DNA of 64,000 nt from Thermococcus henrietii (GTDB taxonomy: Archaea; Methanobacteriota_B; Thermococci; Thermococcales; Thermococcaceae), in assembly GCF_900198835.1 (NCBI RefSeq), contig NZ_LT900021.1:930001-994000 (forward strand), in the 5' to 3' direction. Positions 15,219 to 23,581 of the stretch are shown here, piece by piece. The notes under the pieces are model-generated. The model saw only the letters and a list, made by a program, of their open reading frames with translations, was not told the DNA's origin and did no database searches. How positions within the stretch are numbered: the first letter of the stretch is position 1; each line of letters starts with the position of its first letter. A program made the translations under genes and the position numbers.

Positions 15219-16080
15219 AGAGGAGCGCGTAGCTCAGCGGGCCGAGGATGGCCTCCCCGAGCACGCCGGTGAGTTCGAGCAGGACGTCGTAGACTATCAA
15301 CCAGAACGCCAGAAAGCCGAGCACAGCCTTTCTCTCGTCACCGTTGAGGGAGGCGAAGAAGAGGACGAGGGCGAGCGTTCCAACTGCATCGGTGGCGAGC
15401 GGTGGGAGAACCCTGGGGAGAAAGGCGAGGGCCGTGAAAATCGTCGCCCCCGAGATGAAGCCGGCCGTGAATGGACGCGACGGCGTGAGGGGAACGTCCC
15501 TGCTCCCGAACTTCTTGGCGAGGAGGAAGAGCGCGAGGGCAGATAGAAGGGCAACCGAGTACTGACCCGGGGAAGGGACGTAGCCGGTGAGGTGCGCGAA
15601 GGCAAAGGCGGAGGTGCAGAAGGCGATTGTGGCCAGAAGGGCCCCGCGTTTCCCGATGAGGGGCCTTCCACGCAGTTCGGGGTAGAGAAGCTCCACTATC
15701 AGAATCGGGAGGGCCATGCTCATCGTGGCGTGGTAAGCCGTCAGGAGAACGGCCCAGCTCGTGTTCACGCCGAAGACCCTGCCGTAGTCCTTAAGAACTC
15801 CGAGGTCGGGCCAGTTCGGGTCGAACCACGAGCGGATTACGAGCCCTTCCTCAACGACGCCGTAGAGGGCGCCGAGGAGCATGAGGCCGACCTTTCCCCG
15901 GCCGAGCCGTATCCACGCCTCGCGAATCAACAAAACGCCGGAGCCGTAGAAGAGCCAGAGGAGGGGAAAGGAGAGCGGTTGGACTACAAGCTGGATAGGG
16001 TGCGTTGAGCCACCGAGGACCTCGGCCAGGAAAGGTGAGAGGAAGGTGAGGAGTAACACAGCTCTGGTCTCTTGTCTCAT
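15160..16080 (-). CDS. Multi-pass membrane protein of unknown function
   Basis: About 306 residues with roughly eight hydrophobic segments. ALYGVVEEGLVIRSW near residue 90 and FAFAHLTGY near residue 165 recall the EExxxR and His motifs of CPBP (CAAX-like) membrane proteases, but the Glu-Arg spacing is one residue too long, so I do not assign that family. The C-terminal tail (GTADRARTGQPQAEP) reads antisense through the end of the CDF gene and may be a recent extension. ATG 16080 lacks a clear ribosome binding site. The protein may be specific to related strains. Confidence 0.65.
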   Translation of the reverse strand: MRQETRAVLLLTFLSPFLAEVLGGSTHPIQLVVQPLSFPLLWLFYGSGVLLIREAWIRLGRGKVGLMLLGALYGVVEEGLVIRSWFDPNWPDLGVLKDYGRVFGVNTSWAVLLTAYHATMSMALPILIVELLYPELRGRPLIGKRGALLATIAFCTSAFAFAHLTGYVPSPGQYSVALLSALALFLLAKKFGSRDVPLTPSRPFTAGFISGATIFTALAFLPRVLPPLATDAVGTLALVLFFASLNGDERKAVLGFLAFWLIVYDVLLELTGVLGEAILGPLSYALLFRRLGTADRARTGQPQAEP

Positions 16081-16110
16081 GCGTTAAACTTCGCCCTTCC
16101 GGTTAAAGCT

Positions 16111-17781
16111 TTATGCGTGAACCTCTTGGCTTCCGTAGACCTCCGCGAGACCCTTCTCAATCGCCACCTCAACGGCCCGGTAGTAGCCTGGAACGTAGAG
16201 GCTCGGTCCGCGGAGAACGACCGTCTCGTCCACCCAGTTGAGCTCGGTGAGGGCCTTCGGCTTTCCGTGCTTAACTATCTCCTCCCAGAGGCGTCTGTTG
16301 ATAACGCACCCGGGGTCGTCGCCGGCTAGATCCAGCGTGTAGTGGTAGGCCCTCGCGCGGCAGCCCCCGCAGATGTACTTGTAGGGGCACCGGCCGCACT
16401 GGCTCTCCCAGCTATCCCTGTCGCGGAGGAGGTTGAATATCCTGCTGTTCTCCCATATCTCCTTGAACGGTCTGTGCCTGACGTTTCCAACGGGGAGCGG
16501 GAGGAAGACGCAGGGTATCACTGTTCCGTCGGGCTCGATTCCCGCGTAGATCCTGCCGGCACCGCAGCCGCCTATGAACTCGGCGAGCGTCTTCACGGAG
16601 TTGTCCTCGCCTATGTAGAAGTGCGCCGGCGTGACGCTCTTTCCCTGGCTCATGAGCAGGGTAACGCGCGCGTACTGCGGCGCGGTCGTCAGTATCTCGA
16701 GCTTCCTCTTCTTCATCTGCTTGTAAACCTCTTTCATGAACTCCTCGCGCTCCTCGGGAGAGAGGTCCACCTTGACCATGTCCTCCGCCCTTCCCGTGGG
16801 CACGAGGTTAAAGAAGATGACGCGCCTCACGCCTATGCTCTCGGCGAGGTCGAGTATGTCGTCTATCTCCTGGTAAGTCTCCTTGTCCATTATCGTGGCC
16901 ATTCCGTGGCTGAGCCCCAGCTCAACCGCGTTCTCCAAGGCCTTCACCGCGTGCTCCCACGCCCCCGGGATTCCGCGGAACCTGTCGTGCTTCTCCGGCT
17001 TCGCCGAGTCCACACTGACCTCGACGTACTTTATTCCTGCCTTGATCGCCTTTTCAAGCTCCTCCTTCTTGGCGAACATCCAGCCGTTGGTTGCCACCGA
17101 CGTGTGAATTCCCCTGCTCGACAGCTCCCTGACGATTCTGAGGAAGTGCGGGTGTATCGTCGGCTCGCCGCCGCTTATCGCAACCGCCGCGACGCCGGCC
17201 TTGTCGAGCTGGTCAACGAGCATCAGCTTCTCCTTGAGGGATAGCTCGCTCGCGAGCGGTTTGTCTGCCCTCTGGTAGCAGTGCTGGCAGCGGAAGTTGC
17301 ACATGTTGGTGAAGTTCCAGACTATAAGGAACGGCCCAGCAAGGCGCTGGGGGACGGTGACGCCGTACTTCGCTATGCCCTCGAGGACGACCCAGATTCC
17401 GCGCCTTATGTGGGGGTCCCTCAGCAGGGCCTCCTTGACGGCCTCCTCGTCGCCGTGGGCGAGCTTTATGCCGAGCTTGAGCAGGAGCTTTATCGTGTCC
17501 GCCTGGAAGCGGACCATCATCGGCGCGTTTATGCTCTCGCCCGCGTAGATGCTTAGCGCCCAGTACAAAGCAGGGAGCTCGCGTCCGTTGATTTCATACT
17601 TCTTCAGAGTCGGCTTTATCAGCGCCCTCGCTATCGGGTTTCCGAGGATGAGTTTGAATGCCTTCAGTGCCGTGGTTACTTGATTTCCCCCGCCTTCGCT
17701 GGATTCGACCTCCTCTTTGACGTCTGCGGATGGATTCATTGCGTTTGGAAACGGCTCCTTTATCGTTTTCGGAGCCTTCAT
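16111..17781 (-). CDS. Radical SAM protein with SPASM domain
   Basis: A 556-residue enzyme. The radical SAM cluster motif CNFRCQHC lies near residue 165, followed by AISGGEPTIHP. The C-terminal SPASM-like region has GGCGAGRIYAGIEPDG, then CGRCPYKYICGGCRA, and a late DDPGC. Such proteins modify peptides or build cofactors; archaeal relatives are often annotated as tungsten-cofactor or heme-related maturases, but I see no specific evidence for either. ATG 17781 has GGAGGTG six bases upstream. A divergent GbsR/MarR-like regulator starts at 17943, and an inverted repeat lies between them. Confidence 0.85.
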   Translation of the reverse strand: MKAPKTIKEPFPNAMNPSADVKEEVESSEGGGNQVTTALKAFKLILGNPIARALIKPTLKKYEINGRELPALYWALSIYAGESINAPMMVRFQADTIKLLLKLGIKLAHGDEEAVKEALLRDPHIRRGIWVVLEGIAKYGVTVPQRLAGPFLIVWNFTNMCNFRCQHCYQRADKPLASELSLKEKLMLVDQLDKAGVAAVAISGGEPTIHPHFLRIVRELSSRGIHTSVATNGWMFAKKEELEKAIKAGIKYVEVSVDSAKPEKHDRFRGIPGAWEHAVKALENAVELGLSHGMATIMDKETYQEIDDILDLAESIGVRRVIFFNLVPTGRAEDMVKVDLSPEEREEFMKEVYKQMKKRKLEILTTAPQYARVTLLMSQGKSVTPAHFYIGEDNSVKTLAEFIGGCGAGRIYAGIEPDGTVIPCVFLPLPVGNVRHRPFKEIWENSRIFNLLRDRDSWESQCGRCPYKYICGGCRARAYHYTLDLAGDDPGCVINRRLWEEIVKHGKPKALTELNWVDETVVLRGPSLYVPGYYRAVEVAIEKGLAEVYGSQEVHA

Positions 17782-17827
17782 TTTCCCACCTCCGGTGAAT
17801 AATATCTCCAATGGGTGTTTAAAGTTT

Positions 17828-17850
17828 TCGGAAATATCAGGAATTTCTGA
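17828..17850. promoter_or_regulatory. Inverted repeat in the divergent promoter region (operator candidate)
   Basis: TCGGAAAT and ATTTCTGA flank a 7-base spacer and are complementary at seven of eight positions. The site lies directly upstream of a TATA-like ctttaaac for the radical SAM gene and about 95 bp before the regulator start. It is a reasonable binding site for the neighbouring regulator. At this place, upstream of the TATA box, it could mediate activation or block TFB binding. Confidence 0.4.
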
Positions 17851-17942
17851 CATAAACGTTAGCCTTTAATGGGTTTTGCTTTCATGAGTCAAAGGAGGTT
17901 TTATAAGCAAGTAAACCGTAGTACAAATCTGGGTGGAACACG

Positions 17943-18425
17943 ATGGGTGACGAAAAGACTTTCGTCAGACTTATTGAGAAAATAATGATTCGTTGGGGTT
18001 ACTCCCACGTTGAGGGCAAGCTGTATGCGATGCTTCTCCTAAGTGAAGAGCCCCTTACGATTTCTCAACTCGTTGAGAGAACTGGGTTTAGTCGTTCTGC
18101 AGTTTCTACTGCTCTCAATCGCCTCGTTCGTGATTATCTGGTTGAAGTTAGGAGGCGGGGTAGAATAAAGTACTTTACAGCCATCCCGGCATTTTTTGAA
18201 AAGTTCCTTGAGCAACCTAAGAACCTGCTTGAGAAAGAAGTTCTCCCTCTTGAGGAGGCGGTTAAAGGTTTACTGTCCTCTGACCCCCCAGAGGGTACGA
18301 AACATCGTCTTAAGGCAGTCCTTGCCGAGCTCAGACTTCTTGAGTACTCCCTTCTTCGGCTTATGGAGATTGAAGCGGATGAACTCAGGAAGCATTACCT
18401 GACTGATGAAAAACCTTTTAAATGA
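17943..18425 (+). CDS. Winged-helix transcriptional regulator (GbsR/MarR/TrmB-like)
   Basis: A 160-residue DNA-binding protein. The helix-turn-helix and wing are visible as LTISQLVERTGFSRSAVSTA followed by LNRLVRDYLVEVRRRGRIKY, residues about 38-80. A C-terminal helical dimerisation segment follows (LLEKEVLPLEEAVKGLL). The gene has more A/T-ending codons than its neighbours. GGGTGG precedes ATG 17943. Its likely targets are itself and the divergent radical SAM gene. An effector domain is too short to identify. Confidence 0.8.
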   Translation: MGDEKTFVRLIEKIMIRWGYSHVEGKLYAMLLLSEEPLTISQLVERTGFSRSAVSTALNRLVRDYLVEVRRRGRIKYFTAIPAFFEKFLEQPKNLLEKEVLPLEEAVKGLLSSDPPEGTKHRLKAVLAELRLLEYSLLRLMEIEADELRKHYLTDEKPFK

Positions 18426-18456
18426 GGCTCTTCTCATTTTCTTCGGGTGACCTAAA

Positions 18457-19197
18457 ACGAACTACCCGGAGTTAGCGCTCATAGCCTTCATCCTGAGCGT
18501 CGTCTTTTCGATAGGTGGCGTCGGTTCGGCCATAGCCATAGTTCCGGTTATGGGATGGCTGGGAGTACCCCTGATGAGCGCCAAGCCGACGGGGCTGTTC
18601 ATAAACGTCCTCTCGATGCTTTCAGCGACCGTCAAGAACCTGCGGGCGAAAAAGCTTGACGTCCGCTTCGGCCTGCCGATTCTCGTCACCGCGACTTTAG
18701 CTTCGCCCCTCGGGGCCTACTCCGGGAGGTTCATACCGCACCGCGTCGTTTTAGCTGTCTTCGTGGCTTTCCTCCTCTACTCGGGGACGATGATGCTCTT
18801 CTTCAGGCCGAAGGGGAGGGAAAGGAAGGGTAACCACATCGTTGAAAGCTCGCTCATCGGTGGAATTGCTGGCTTCCTCGGCGGTCTCCTCGGCGTCGGC
18901 GGAGGCGGGATAATCAGCCCGGCCCTAATCCTCCTCGGCTACGAGCCGAAGAAAGTCGCCAGCACTACCGCTTTAATAGTGTTCTTCTCCTCGCTGAGCG
19001 GTTTTCTGACCTACTGGAAGCTCGGAACCCTTGACTGGGAGTTGCTACTCTGGGTCTCCCTTCCAGCAATACTCGGTGGCTGGCTCGGAACTCACCTGAT
19101 GCACTTCAAGATGAGCTCGGCTCAGGTAAAAAAGGTGATAGGGGTCATAATGTACGTTATAGCCCTCAAGACGCTCCTCGTCGCGCTGGGCTTCTGA
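18457..19197 (+). CDS. TauE/SafE-family anion (sulfite/sulfonate) permease with ACG in place of a start codon
   Basis: A TauE/SafE transporter of about 246 residues. Typical motifs are GGVGSAIAIVP in the first helix and GGLLGVGGGGIISPAL in the second half. The first ATG in frame is 18550, but 31 codons of good family sequence (beginning NYPELALIAF) lie upstream and contain the first transmembrane helix. The codon before NYPEL is ACG at 18457, behind GGGTGACC, exactly where ATG would be expected. Either ATG changed to ACG, or ACG is used at low efficiency, or translation starts at 18550 with a broken protein. The 3' end overlaps the convergent TDT gene by 32 bases. Confidence 0.8.
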   Translation, partial: TNYPELALIAFILSVVFSIGGVGSAIAIVPVMGWLGVPLMSAKPTGLFINVLSMLSATVKNLRAKKLDVRFGLPILVTATLASPLGAYSGRFIPHRVVLAVFVAFLLYSGTMMLFFRPKGRERKGNHIVESSLIGGIAGFLGGLLGVGGGGIISPALILLGYEPKKVASTTALIVFFSSLSGFLTYWKLGTLDWELLLWVSLPAILGGWLGTHLMHFKMSSAQVKKVIGVIMYVIALKTLLVALGF

Positions 19198-20188
19198 AGA
19201 CGAAGTTCCTGAGCGTTAAGGCTCCGGTAACCAGCCACATCGCCAGCAGGAGCCAGTAGAGGGCGAAGCCGAAGTCGGTTATCGCGTTTATCCCGAAGGT
19301 CGTCCCGACCTTGAAGGTCGCGCTGACGTAGGCGCCGAAGGGGAAGATGAAGGCCCACCACGCGAGGCTGTAGGGCAGGTTGAGCTTCCTGATGTAGTGG
19401 AGCGTTAGTATTACCGCCATGACGAACCACCAGACGCCAAAGCCCCAGAAGATTAATCCGAACGCCAGGAACGGCTCCTTCACCTTTAGGAAGTCGCTGG
19501 CCTTCACGAGGGCGTAGAGCGTGCTCGTCCCGGCTCCTATCGGTCCGAGGTTAATCCAGATTGACGGGGCGATTCCACAGGGCATCGGCTCGTGCTTTAT
19601 GAAGCGGTAGAGGACTATCGCGAAGAGGGCCAAGTAAAGGAAGAAGCCCGCGCCCCAGGCGAAGTAGTTGATGAAGGCCATCAGCTCCTTCACGGTTCCC
19701 GAGGAGAGCGCCATGAGCTTCGCCCCGCTGATGGGGATTACTATGAGTCCGACAGGTGGAATGAACCAGGCCGGCGTTATGTTCTTGGTGTCTATTCTAT
19801 CTCCTGTGAAGACGATGTAGGGAATCAGGAAGGCGAAGAGCAGGACGAAAGGAACGCCGAAGAGCCAGAAGGCCCAGGCGAGCCTTTCATTTCCGAAGAT
19901 GAAAAGCCAGTCCGCTGAGAGAACGAGAGCCGCGACGCCTATCGTGCCGTAGAAGTTGCCGAGGACCGGGTGGTAGAGGTCCTTCAGGGCCTCCTCGCGG
20001 TACTTTACCCACCTCAGAGTCCACGGAATCAGGAGGACGAGAAAGAGGAGCGTGTTGAGGTAGACGAGGAACTCCGCGAAACCGTTTAACGCCGAAAGCC
20101 TTGATGAGTAGGCTTTGCTGACTAAAGCCAGCGCTCCAGTTCCCATCACGCTCGCGAACCAGCTTGGGGCGAAGTCCTTAACTCCCAT
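19166..20188 (-). CDS. TDT-family transporter (TehA/SLAC1/sulfite efflux type)
   Basis: A 340-residue protein with about ten transmembrane helices of the tellurite-resistance/dicarboxylate transporter (TDT) family. Recognisable parts are APSWFASVMGTGALA at the N-terminus, ITPAWFIPPVGLIVIP in the middle, and WINLGPIGAGTSTLY. The family includes Ssu1 sulfite pumps, malate carriers and SLAC1 anion channels. The convergent neighbour belongs to the TauE/SafE family, also often linked to sulfite, so export of a sulfur anion is a reasonable guess. The start is ATG 20188 with a weak GGTCG upstream. Confidence 0.85.
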   Translation of the reverse strand: MGVKDFAPSWFASVMGTGALALVSKAYSSRLSALNGFAEFLVYLNTLLFLVLLIPWTLRWVKYREEALKDLYHPVLGNFYGTIGVAALVLSADWLFIFGNERLAWAFWLFGVPFVLLFAFLIPYIVFTGDRIDTKNITPAWFIPPVGLIVIPISGAKLMALSSGTVKELMAFINYFAWGAGFFLYLALFAIVLYRFIKHEPMPCGIAPSIWINLGPIGAGTSTLYALVKASDFLKVKEPFLAFGLIFWGFGVWWFVMAVILTLHYIRKLNLPYSLAWWAFIFPFGAYVSATFKVGTTFGINAITDFGFALYWLLLAMWLVTGALTLRNFVFRSPARRGAS

Positions 20189-20231
20189 ACGACCACCAAA
20201 GAAATGAAAAAAAGTTCATTTAAAAAGTTTT

Positions 20232-20549
20232 TCAATCCTTCCCCTCGAGAAACGCCTTCACGACCTCTACCGCCCTGCCTTCGAGTCCGGTGACAACGCT
20301 AATTCCAAGGCTCTGGAAGTGTGCGAGGGCCTTTCTGCCGACCCTGTTGGCAAGAACGACATCGACGTTTTTCTCCTTTAGAAGTCTTGGGAGCTCCCCC
20401 GCTTCGTGCTCTTCCGGCAGTTCTATCAGTTCGGCTCCGTTGAGCATACCCTCCTTTACGGAGAATACGGCAAAGTACCTCGCCCGCCCGAAATGCTCGC
20501 AGATTTCACCCTCGAATGAGGGCTCCTCGACGGGAATCGCTATCCTCAT
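20232..20549 (-). CDS. NifX/NifB-C-terminal-like (dinitrogenase iron-molybdenum cofactor) family protein
   Basis: A 105-residue protein of the NifX/NafY/MTH1175 fold. MRIAIPVEEPSFEG, EICEHFGRARYFAVF and the C-terminal GISVVTGLEGRAVEVV are typical. In non-nitrogen-fixing archaea these proteins are thought to bind iron-sulfur or Mo-containing clusters; the exact role is unknown. ATG 20549 has GGTGGTTG in front. It is divergent from the fmdE-fecBCDE operon and shares with it an intergenic region holding candidate regulator boxes. Confidence 0.82.
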   Translation of the reverse strand: MRIAIPVEEPSFEGEICEHFGRARYFAVFSVKEGMLNGAELIELPEEHEAGELPRLLKEKNVDVVLANRVGRKALAHFQSLGISVVTGLEGRAVEVVKAFLEGKD

Positions 20550-20611
20550 CCCAACCACCAGAATCATGAACGTGTTTTCACGTAAAAACCTGTCGGTTTA
20601 AAATGGGAGGT

Positions 20612-20653
20612 TGATAACATCAATGAACCAAAACCGTTAAAAGCGTGTTACCA
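20612..20653. promoter_or_regulatory. GATAACAT / GTGTTACC boxes in the fmdE promoter
   Basis: GATAACAT (20613-20620) and GTGTTACC (20645-20652) are related half-sites in opposite orientation. The second lies just downstream of a TATA-like cgttaaaag, near the expected transcription start of fmdE. The same box occurs three times before cbiM (41352-41411). GTGTTAC resembles the half-site described for NikR in delta-proteobacteria, but the arrangement here is not the canonical inverted pair. Confidence 0.45.
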
Positions 20654-20673
20654 TTTTTGGATTTGGTGATACG

Positions 20674-21369
20674 ATGCTGACCCTCAACAGGCTTGTTGAG
20701 GCCAGGGATTACGAGGGAATCCTGCGCTACGCCAGGGAGTTCCACGGACACGTCTGCCCCTACCTCGCGCTCGGAATCAGGGCCTCGATTATAGCGATGG
20801 AGGAGCTCGGCGTTGGGCGGCTTGACTACGAGGGAAGCGTTGATGAAAGGATCCTTGCAATAGTGGAGAGCAACAGCTGCTTTGCCGACGGCGTTCAGGT
20901 GACGACCGGCTGCACCCTCGGCAACAACTCGTTGATATACCTCGACCTCGGTAAAACGGCGCTCACACTCGTTAAGCGCTCGGACTGGAGCGGTGTGAGG
21001 GTCTATGCCGACGGTGAGAGGCTACGGAAGTACTACCCTGAAGAGGCCACCGAGCTCTTCAACAGGGTCGTGAAGGAGCGAAAGGGGACAGAGGAGGAGA
21101 GAAAGCGCCTCTGGGAGCTCTGGGAGGAGATCGCCCACAGGATGCTGCACCTTCCAAGGGGTGAGTTTAAAATAGAGCGCGTGAAGGTTAGACCCATAGA
21201 GCCCGCCCCGATTTTCGATAGCGTTCGCTGTTCAAGGTGCAACGAGCTTGCAATGGCGAGCCGGATTGTTTACCGCGACGGAAAATCCTTCTGCCTGAAA
21301 TGCGCCGGCGAGAAATACTACGCCGTTATAGGCAGGGGCATCGTGGAGGTGAATGGAGATGGGGTTTGA
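20674..21369 (+). CDS. FmdE-family protein with C-terminal zinc ribbon
   Basis: A 231-residue member of the FmdE family, named after a gene near formylmethanofuran dehydrogenase. The N-terminal domain has FHGHVCPYLALGIR and later SNSCFADGVQVTTGCTLGNN with conserved Cys/His residues that bind a metal. The C-terminal ribbon has CSRCNE and CLKCAGE. Thermococcales do not make methane, so the protein probably handles a metal or pterin in another setting. It overlaps the ABC substrate-binding gene by 11 bases, indicating one operon and a link to metal or metal-chelate uptake. Confidence 0.88.
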   Translation: MLTLNRLVEARDYEGILRYAREFHGHVCPYLALGIRASIIAMEELGVGRLDYEGSVDERILAIVESNSCFADGVQVTTGCTLGNNSLIYLDLGKTALTLVKRSDWSGVRVYADGERLRKYYPEEATELFNRVVKERKGTEEERKRLWELWEEIAHRMLHLPRGEFKIERVKVRPIEPAPIFDSVRCSRCNELAMASRIVYRDGKSFCLKCAGEKYYAVIGRGIVEVNGDGV

Positions 21370-22540
21370 CTGGAGGAAGGTTCTGGCGGTCTTTCTCGTC
21401 GTTCTGGCCGTCTCAATGGCCGGCTGTATAGGAACCTCGACGTCGAGCTCAACCAAGCCAGTCAGCTCCTCCCCAACGGTAACGAGCTCAACCGCGAGCC
21501 AGGGCTACATCACCGTCACCGACATGCTCGGGAGGACGGTAAAGGTTCCGGCAAACGTAACACGGGTCGTTGCCGTTGGACCGGGAGCTTTGAGGATACT
21601 CGTTTATCTCAACGCTACCAAAGACGTCGTCGGAATCGAGGAGTTCGAGAAGCGCTTCCCCTACGGGAGGCCCTACATCCTGGCCCACCCCGAGCTTCTC
21701 AAACTGCCGGTCATCGGCCCGGGTGGTCCCGGAAAGCTCCCTGACATGGAGGCCCTGATTAAGGTCCATCCGCAGGTCATCTTCATGGTTTTCGTGAGCA
21801 GGCAGACCGCCGATGAGGTTCAGCAGAAGACGGGAATCCCCGTCGTGGTCCTCAGCTACGGAACGCTGAAGAACTTCACAGACCCGGTCTTCTTCAAGTC
21901 GCTCCTCCTGGCCGGAAAAATCCTCGGAAAGGAGAAGAGGGCCGAGGAGGTCATAAAGTTCATCGAGGAACAGCAGAGCTACCTTGAAAACCTCACGAAG
22001 GGCCTGAAGAGTCCGAGGGTTTACGTCGGCGGAATAGGCTTCAAGGGCGCCCACGGGATAACGAGCACCTTCACCGACTACGCGCCCTTCACGGTTCTGG
22101 GCCTCGACAACATAGCGGCCAACCTTACGAGCACCAACTACGGCTGGGTGCAGGTGGACAAGGAGTGGCTCCTCAAGGAGAACCCGGACTACATCTTCAT
22201 CGACGAGGGTGGTTTGAAGATAATCCTCGACGACTACAGGAGCAACCCCGACTTCTACAACTCGCTCAAGGCCGTGAAGGAGGGCCACGTCTACGGAGTC
22301 CTGCCCTACAACTTCTACAACACCAACATCGGAATCGCCATAGCCGACGCCTACTATATCGGAAAGGTCCTCTATCCAGAGCGGTTCAAGAACATCGACC
22401 CAGTTAAGAAGGCGGACGAAATATTCACGTTCCTCGTCGGGAAGCCGGTTTACGGCGAGCTCGCCAAGGAATTCGGCGGGTTCGGAAAGATAGACCTCGC
22501 CAGCGGAAACGTCACCTACGGCCTTCCAACGAACCCGTGA
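21359..22540 (+). CDS. FecB/BtuF-type ABC transporter substrate-binding lipoprotein
   Basis: A 393-residue exported protein. The N-terminus is a signal peptide with a lipobox-like SMAGC, then a Ser/Thr-rich linker. The mature part is a class III binding protein (VTDMLGRTVKVPANVTRVVA, DVVGIEEFEKR). Relatives bind iron-siderophores, cobalamin, heme, molybdate or nickel chelates; the ligand is not clear here. I chose ATG 21359, since GGAGGTGA is eight bases before it and too close to ATG 21353. The partners are the permease and ATPase immediately downstream. Confidence 0.88.
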   Translation: MGFDWRKVLAVFLVVLAVSMAGCIGTSTSSSTKPVSSSPTVTSSTASQGYITVTDMLGRTVKVPANVTRVVAVGPGALRILVYLNATKDVVGIEEFEKRFPYGRPYILAHPELLKLPVIGPGGPGKLPDMEALIKVHPQVIFMVFVSRQTADEVQQKTGIPVVVLSYGTLKNFTDPVFFKSLLLAGKILGKEKRAEEVIKFIEEQQSYLENLTKGLKSPRVYVGGIGFKGAHGITSTFTDYAPFTVLGLDNIAANLTSTNYGWVQVDKEWLLKENPDYIFIDEGGLKIILDDYRSNPDFYNSLKAVKEGHVYGVLPYNFYNTNIGIAIADAYYIGKVLYPERFKNIDPVKKADEIFTFLVGKPVYGELAKEFGGFGKIDLASGNVTYGLPTNP

Positions 22541-22546
22541 TGCCCT

Positions 22547-23581
22547 ATGGACTACAAGGCGTACCTGAGGCGAAAGCTCCTCATAGGCCTCGCCCTTTTC
22601 CTTTCCCTGTTAGCTGTCTCTCTGTTCTCCCTCTCAAGCGGACCCTATCACGTTCCGGTTAGAGAAGTCCTCGCGGTTCTCTTCGGCGGTGGAACCAAGG
22701 ACGACCGCCTCGTAATCCTCGGCATAAGGCTCCCGAGAATCGTCGCCGGAATCCTCGTCGGGGCTTCGATGGGCATCGCCGGAGCGGTTCTGCAGGGCTA
22801 CCTGAGAAATCCCCTCGCAACTCCCTTCACTATGGGCGTCTCGAACGGCGCCATGTTTGGCGCTTCCCTGGCCATAATCCTCGGCGCGGGTTATTCCCTC
22901 AACTCGGGGCAGGTCTTCCTCAACAACCCCTACGCGGTGGTTCTCTTCGCGTTCCTCGGGGCGATAAGCGCCACCCTCGTCATTCTCGCTCTGGCTAGGC
23001 TCCGCGGTCTGAGTCCAGAGGCGATAGTTTTGGCAGGAGTCGCGATGAGCTCCCTCTACGTTGCTCTAACTACCCTCGTTCAGTACTTCGCAAACGAGCT
23101 TCAGCTCTCGGCGATGGTCTACTGGAGCTTCGGAAACCTCGCGAGGGCAACGTGGCGTGAGAACGCAATAATGGCGCTCGCGTTCGCCTTCGTTTTCGCA
23201 TACTTCCTCGTCAAGCGGTGGGATTTGAACGCCTCAACCCTTGGAGACGAGATAGCCAAGAGCGTTGGGGTCAACATCGAGAGGGAAAGACTGATAGGGA
23301 CCCTCCTGGCGGCGTTCGTTACGTCCATAACGGTGGCCTTCGTGGGGGTAATCGGCTTCATCGGACTCATCGCGCCCCACTCGATGCGCCTCATCGCTGG
23401 CGGTGATTACCGCTCGCTGATTCCCCTCTCGGCGTTAGCGGGGGCGCTGCTCCTCGTCTCGGCCGACACAGTCGCGAGGCTAATCGTTTCGCCCATGAAC
23501 CTCCCCGTTGGCGTCATAACCTCGTTCCTCGGCGCGCCGACGTTCATATACCTCCTCGTGAAGATGGAGGGCCGGCGATGA
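22547..23581 (+). CDS. FecCD-type ABC transporter permease
   Basis: A 344-residue permease with about ten membrane helices. Motifs of the FecCD/BtuC family are LRLPRIVAGILVGASMGIAG near residue 62 (in the form GIRLPRIVAG), LRNPLATPFTMGVSNGA and GVIGFIGLIAPHSMR in the cytoplasmic loop that meets the ATPase. It follows the binding-protein gene by 6 bases and overlaps the ATPase gene by ATGA. Most organisms need only one such permease, as a homodimer. Confidence 0.92.
   Translation: MDYKAYLRRKLLIGLALFLSLLAVSLFSLSSGPYHVPVREVLAVLFGGGTKDDRLVILGIRLPRIVAGILVGASMGIAGAVLQGYLRNPLATPFTMGVSNGAMFGASLAIILGAGYSLNSGQVFLNNPYAVVLFAFLGAISATLVILALARLRGLSPEAIVLAGVAMSSLYVALTTLVQYFANELQLSAMVYWSFGNLARATWRENAIMALAFAFVFAYFLVKRWDLNASTLGDEIAKSVGVNIERERLIGTLLAAFVTSITVAFVGVIGFIGLIAPHSMRLIAGGDYRSLIPLSALAGALLLVSADTVARLIVSPMNLPVGVITSFLGAPTFIYLLVKMEGRR

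Noticed and set aside
15810-15850. CPBP/CAAX protease family assignment for the 306-residue membrane protein
   Set aside because: EEGLVIR has four residues between Glu and Arg, where the family has three, and the further His motifs are not clearly in place.
20645-20652. Definite NikR site in front of fmdE
   Set aside because: The half-site fits, but the second half is not in the inverted N13/N14 arrangement known from NikR, so only a similarity is claimed.
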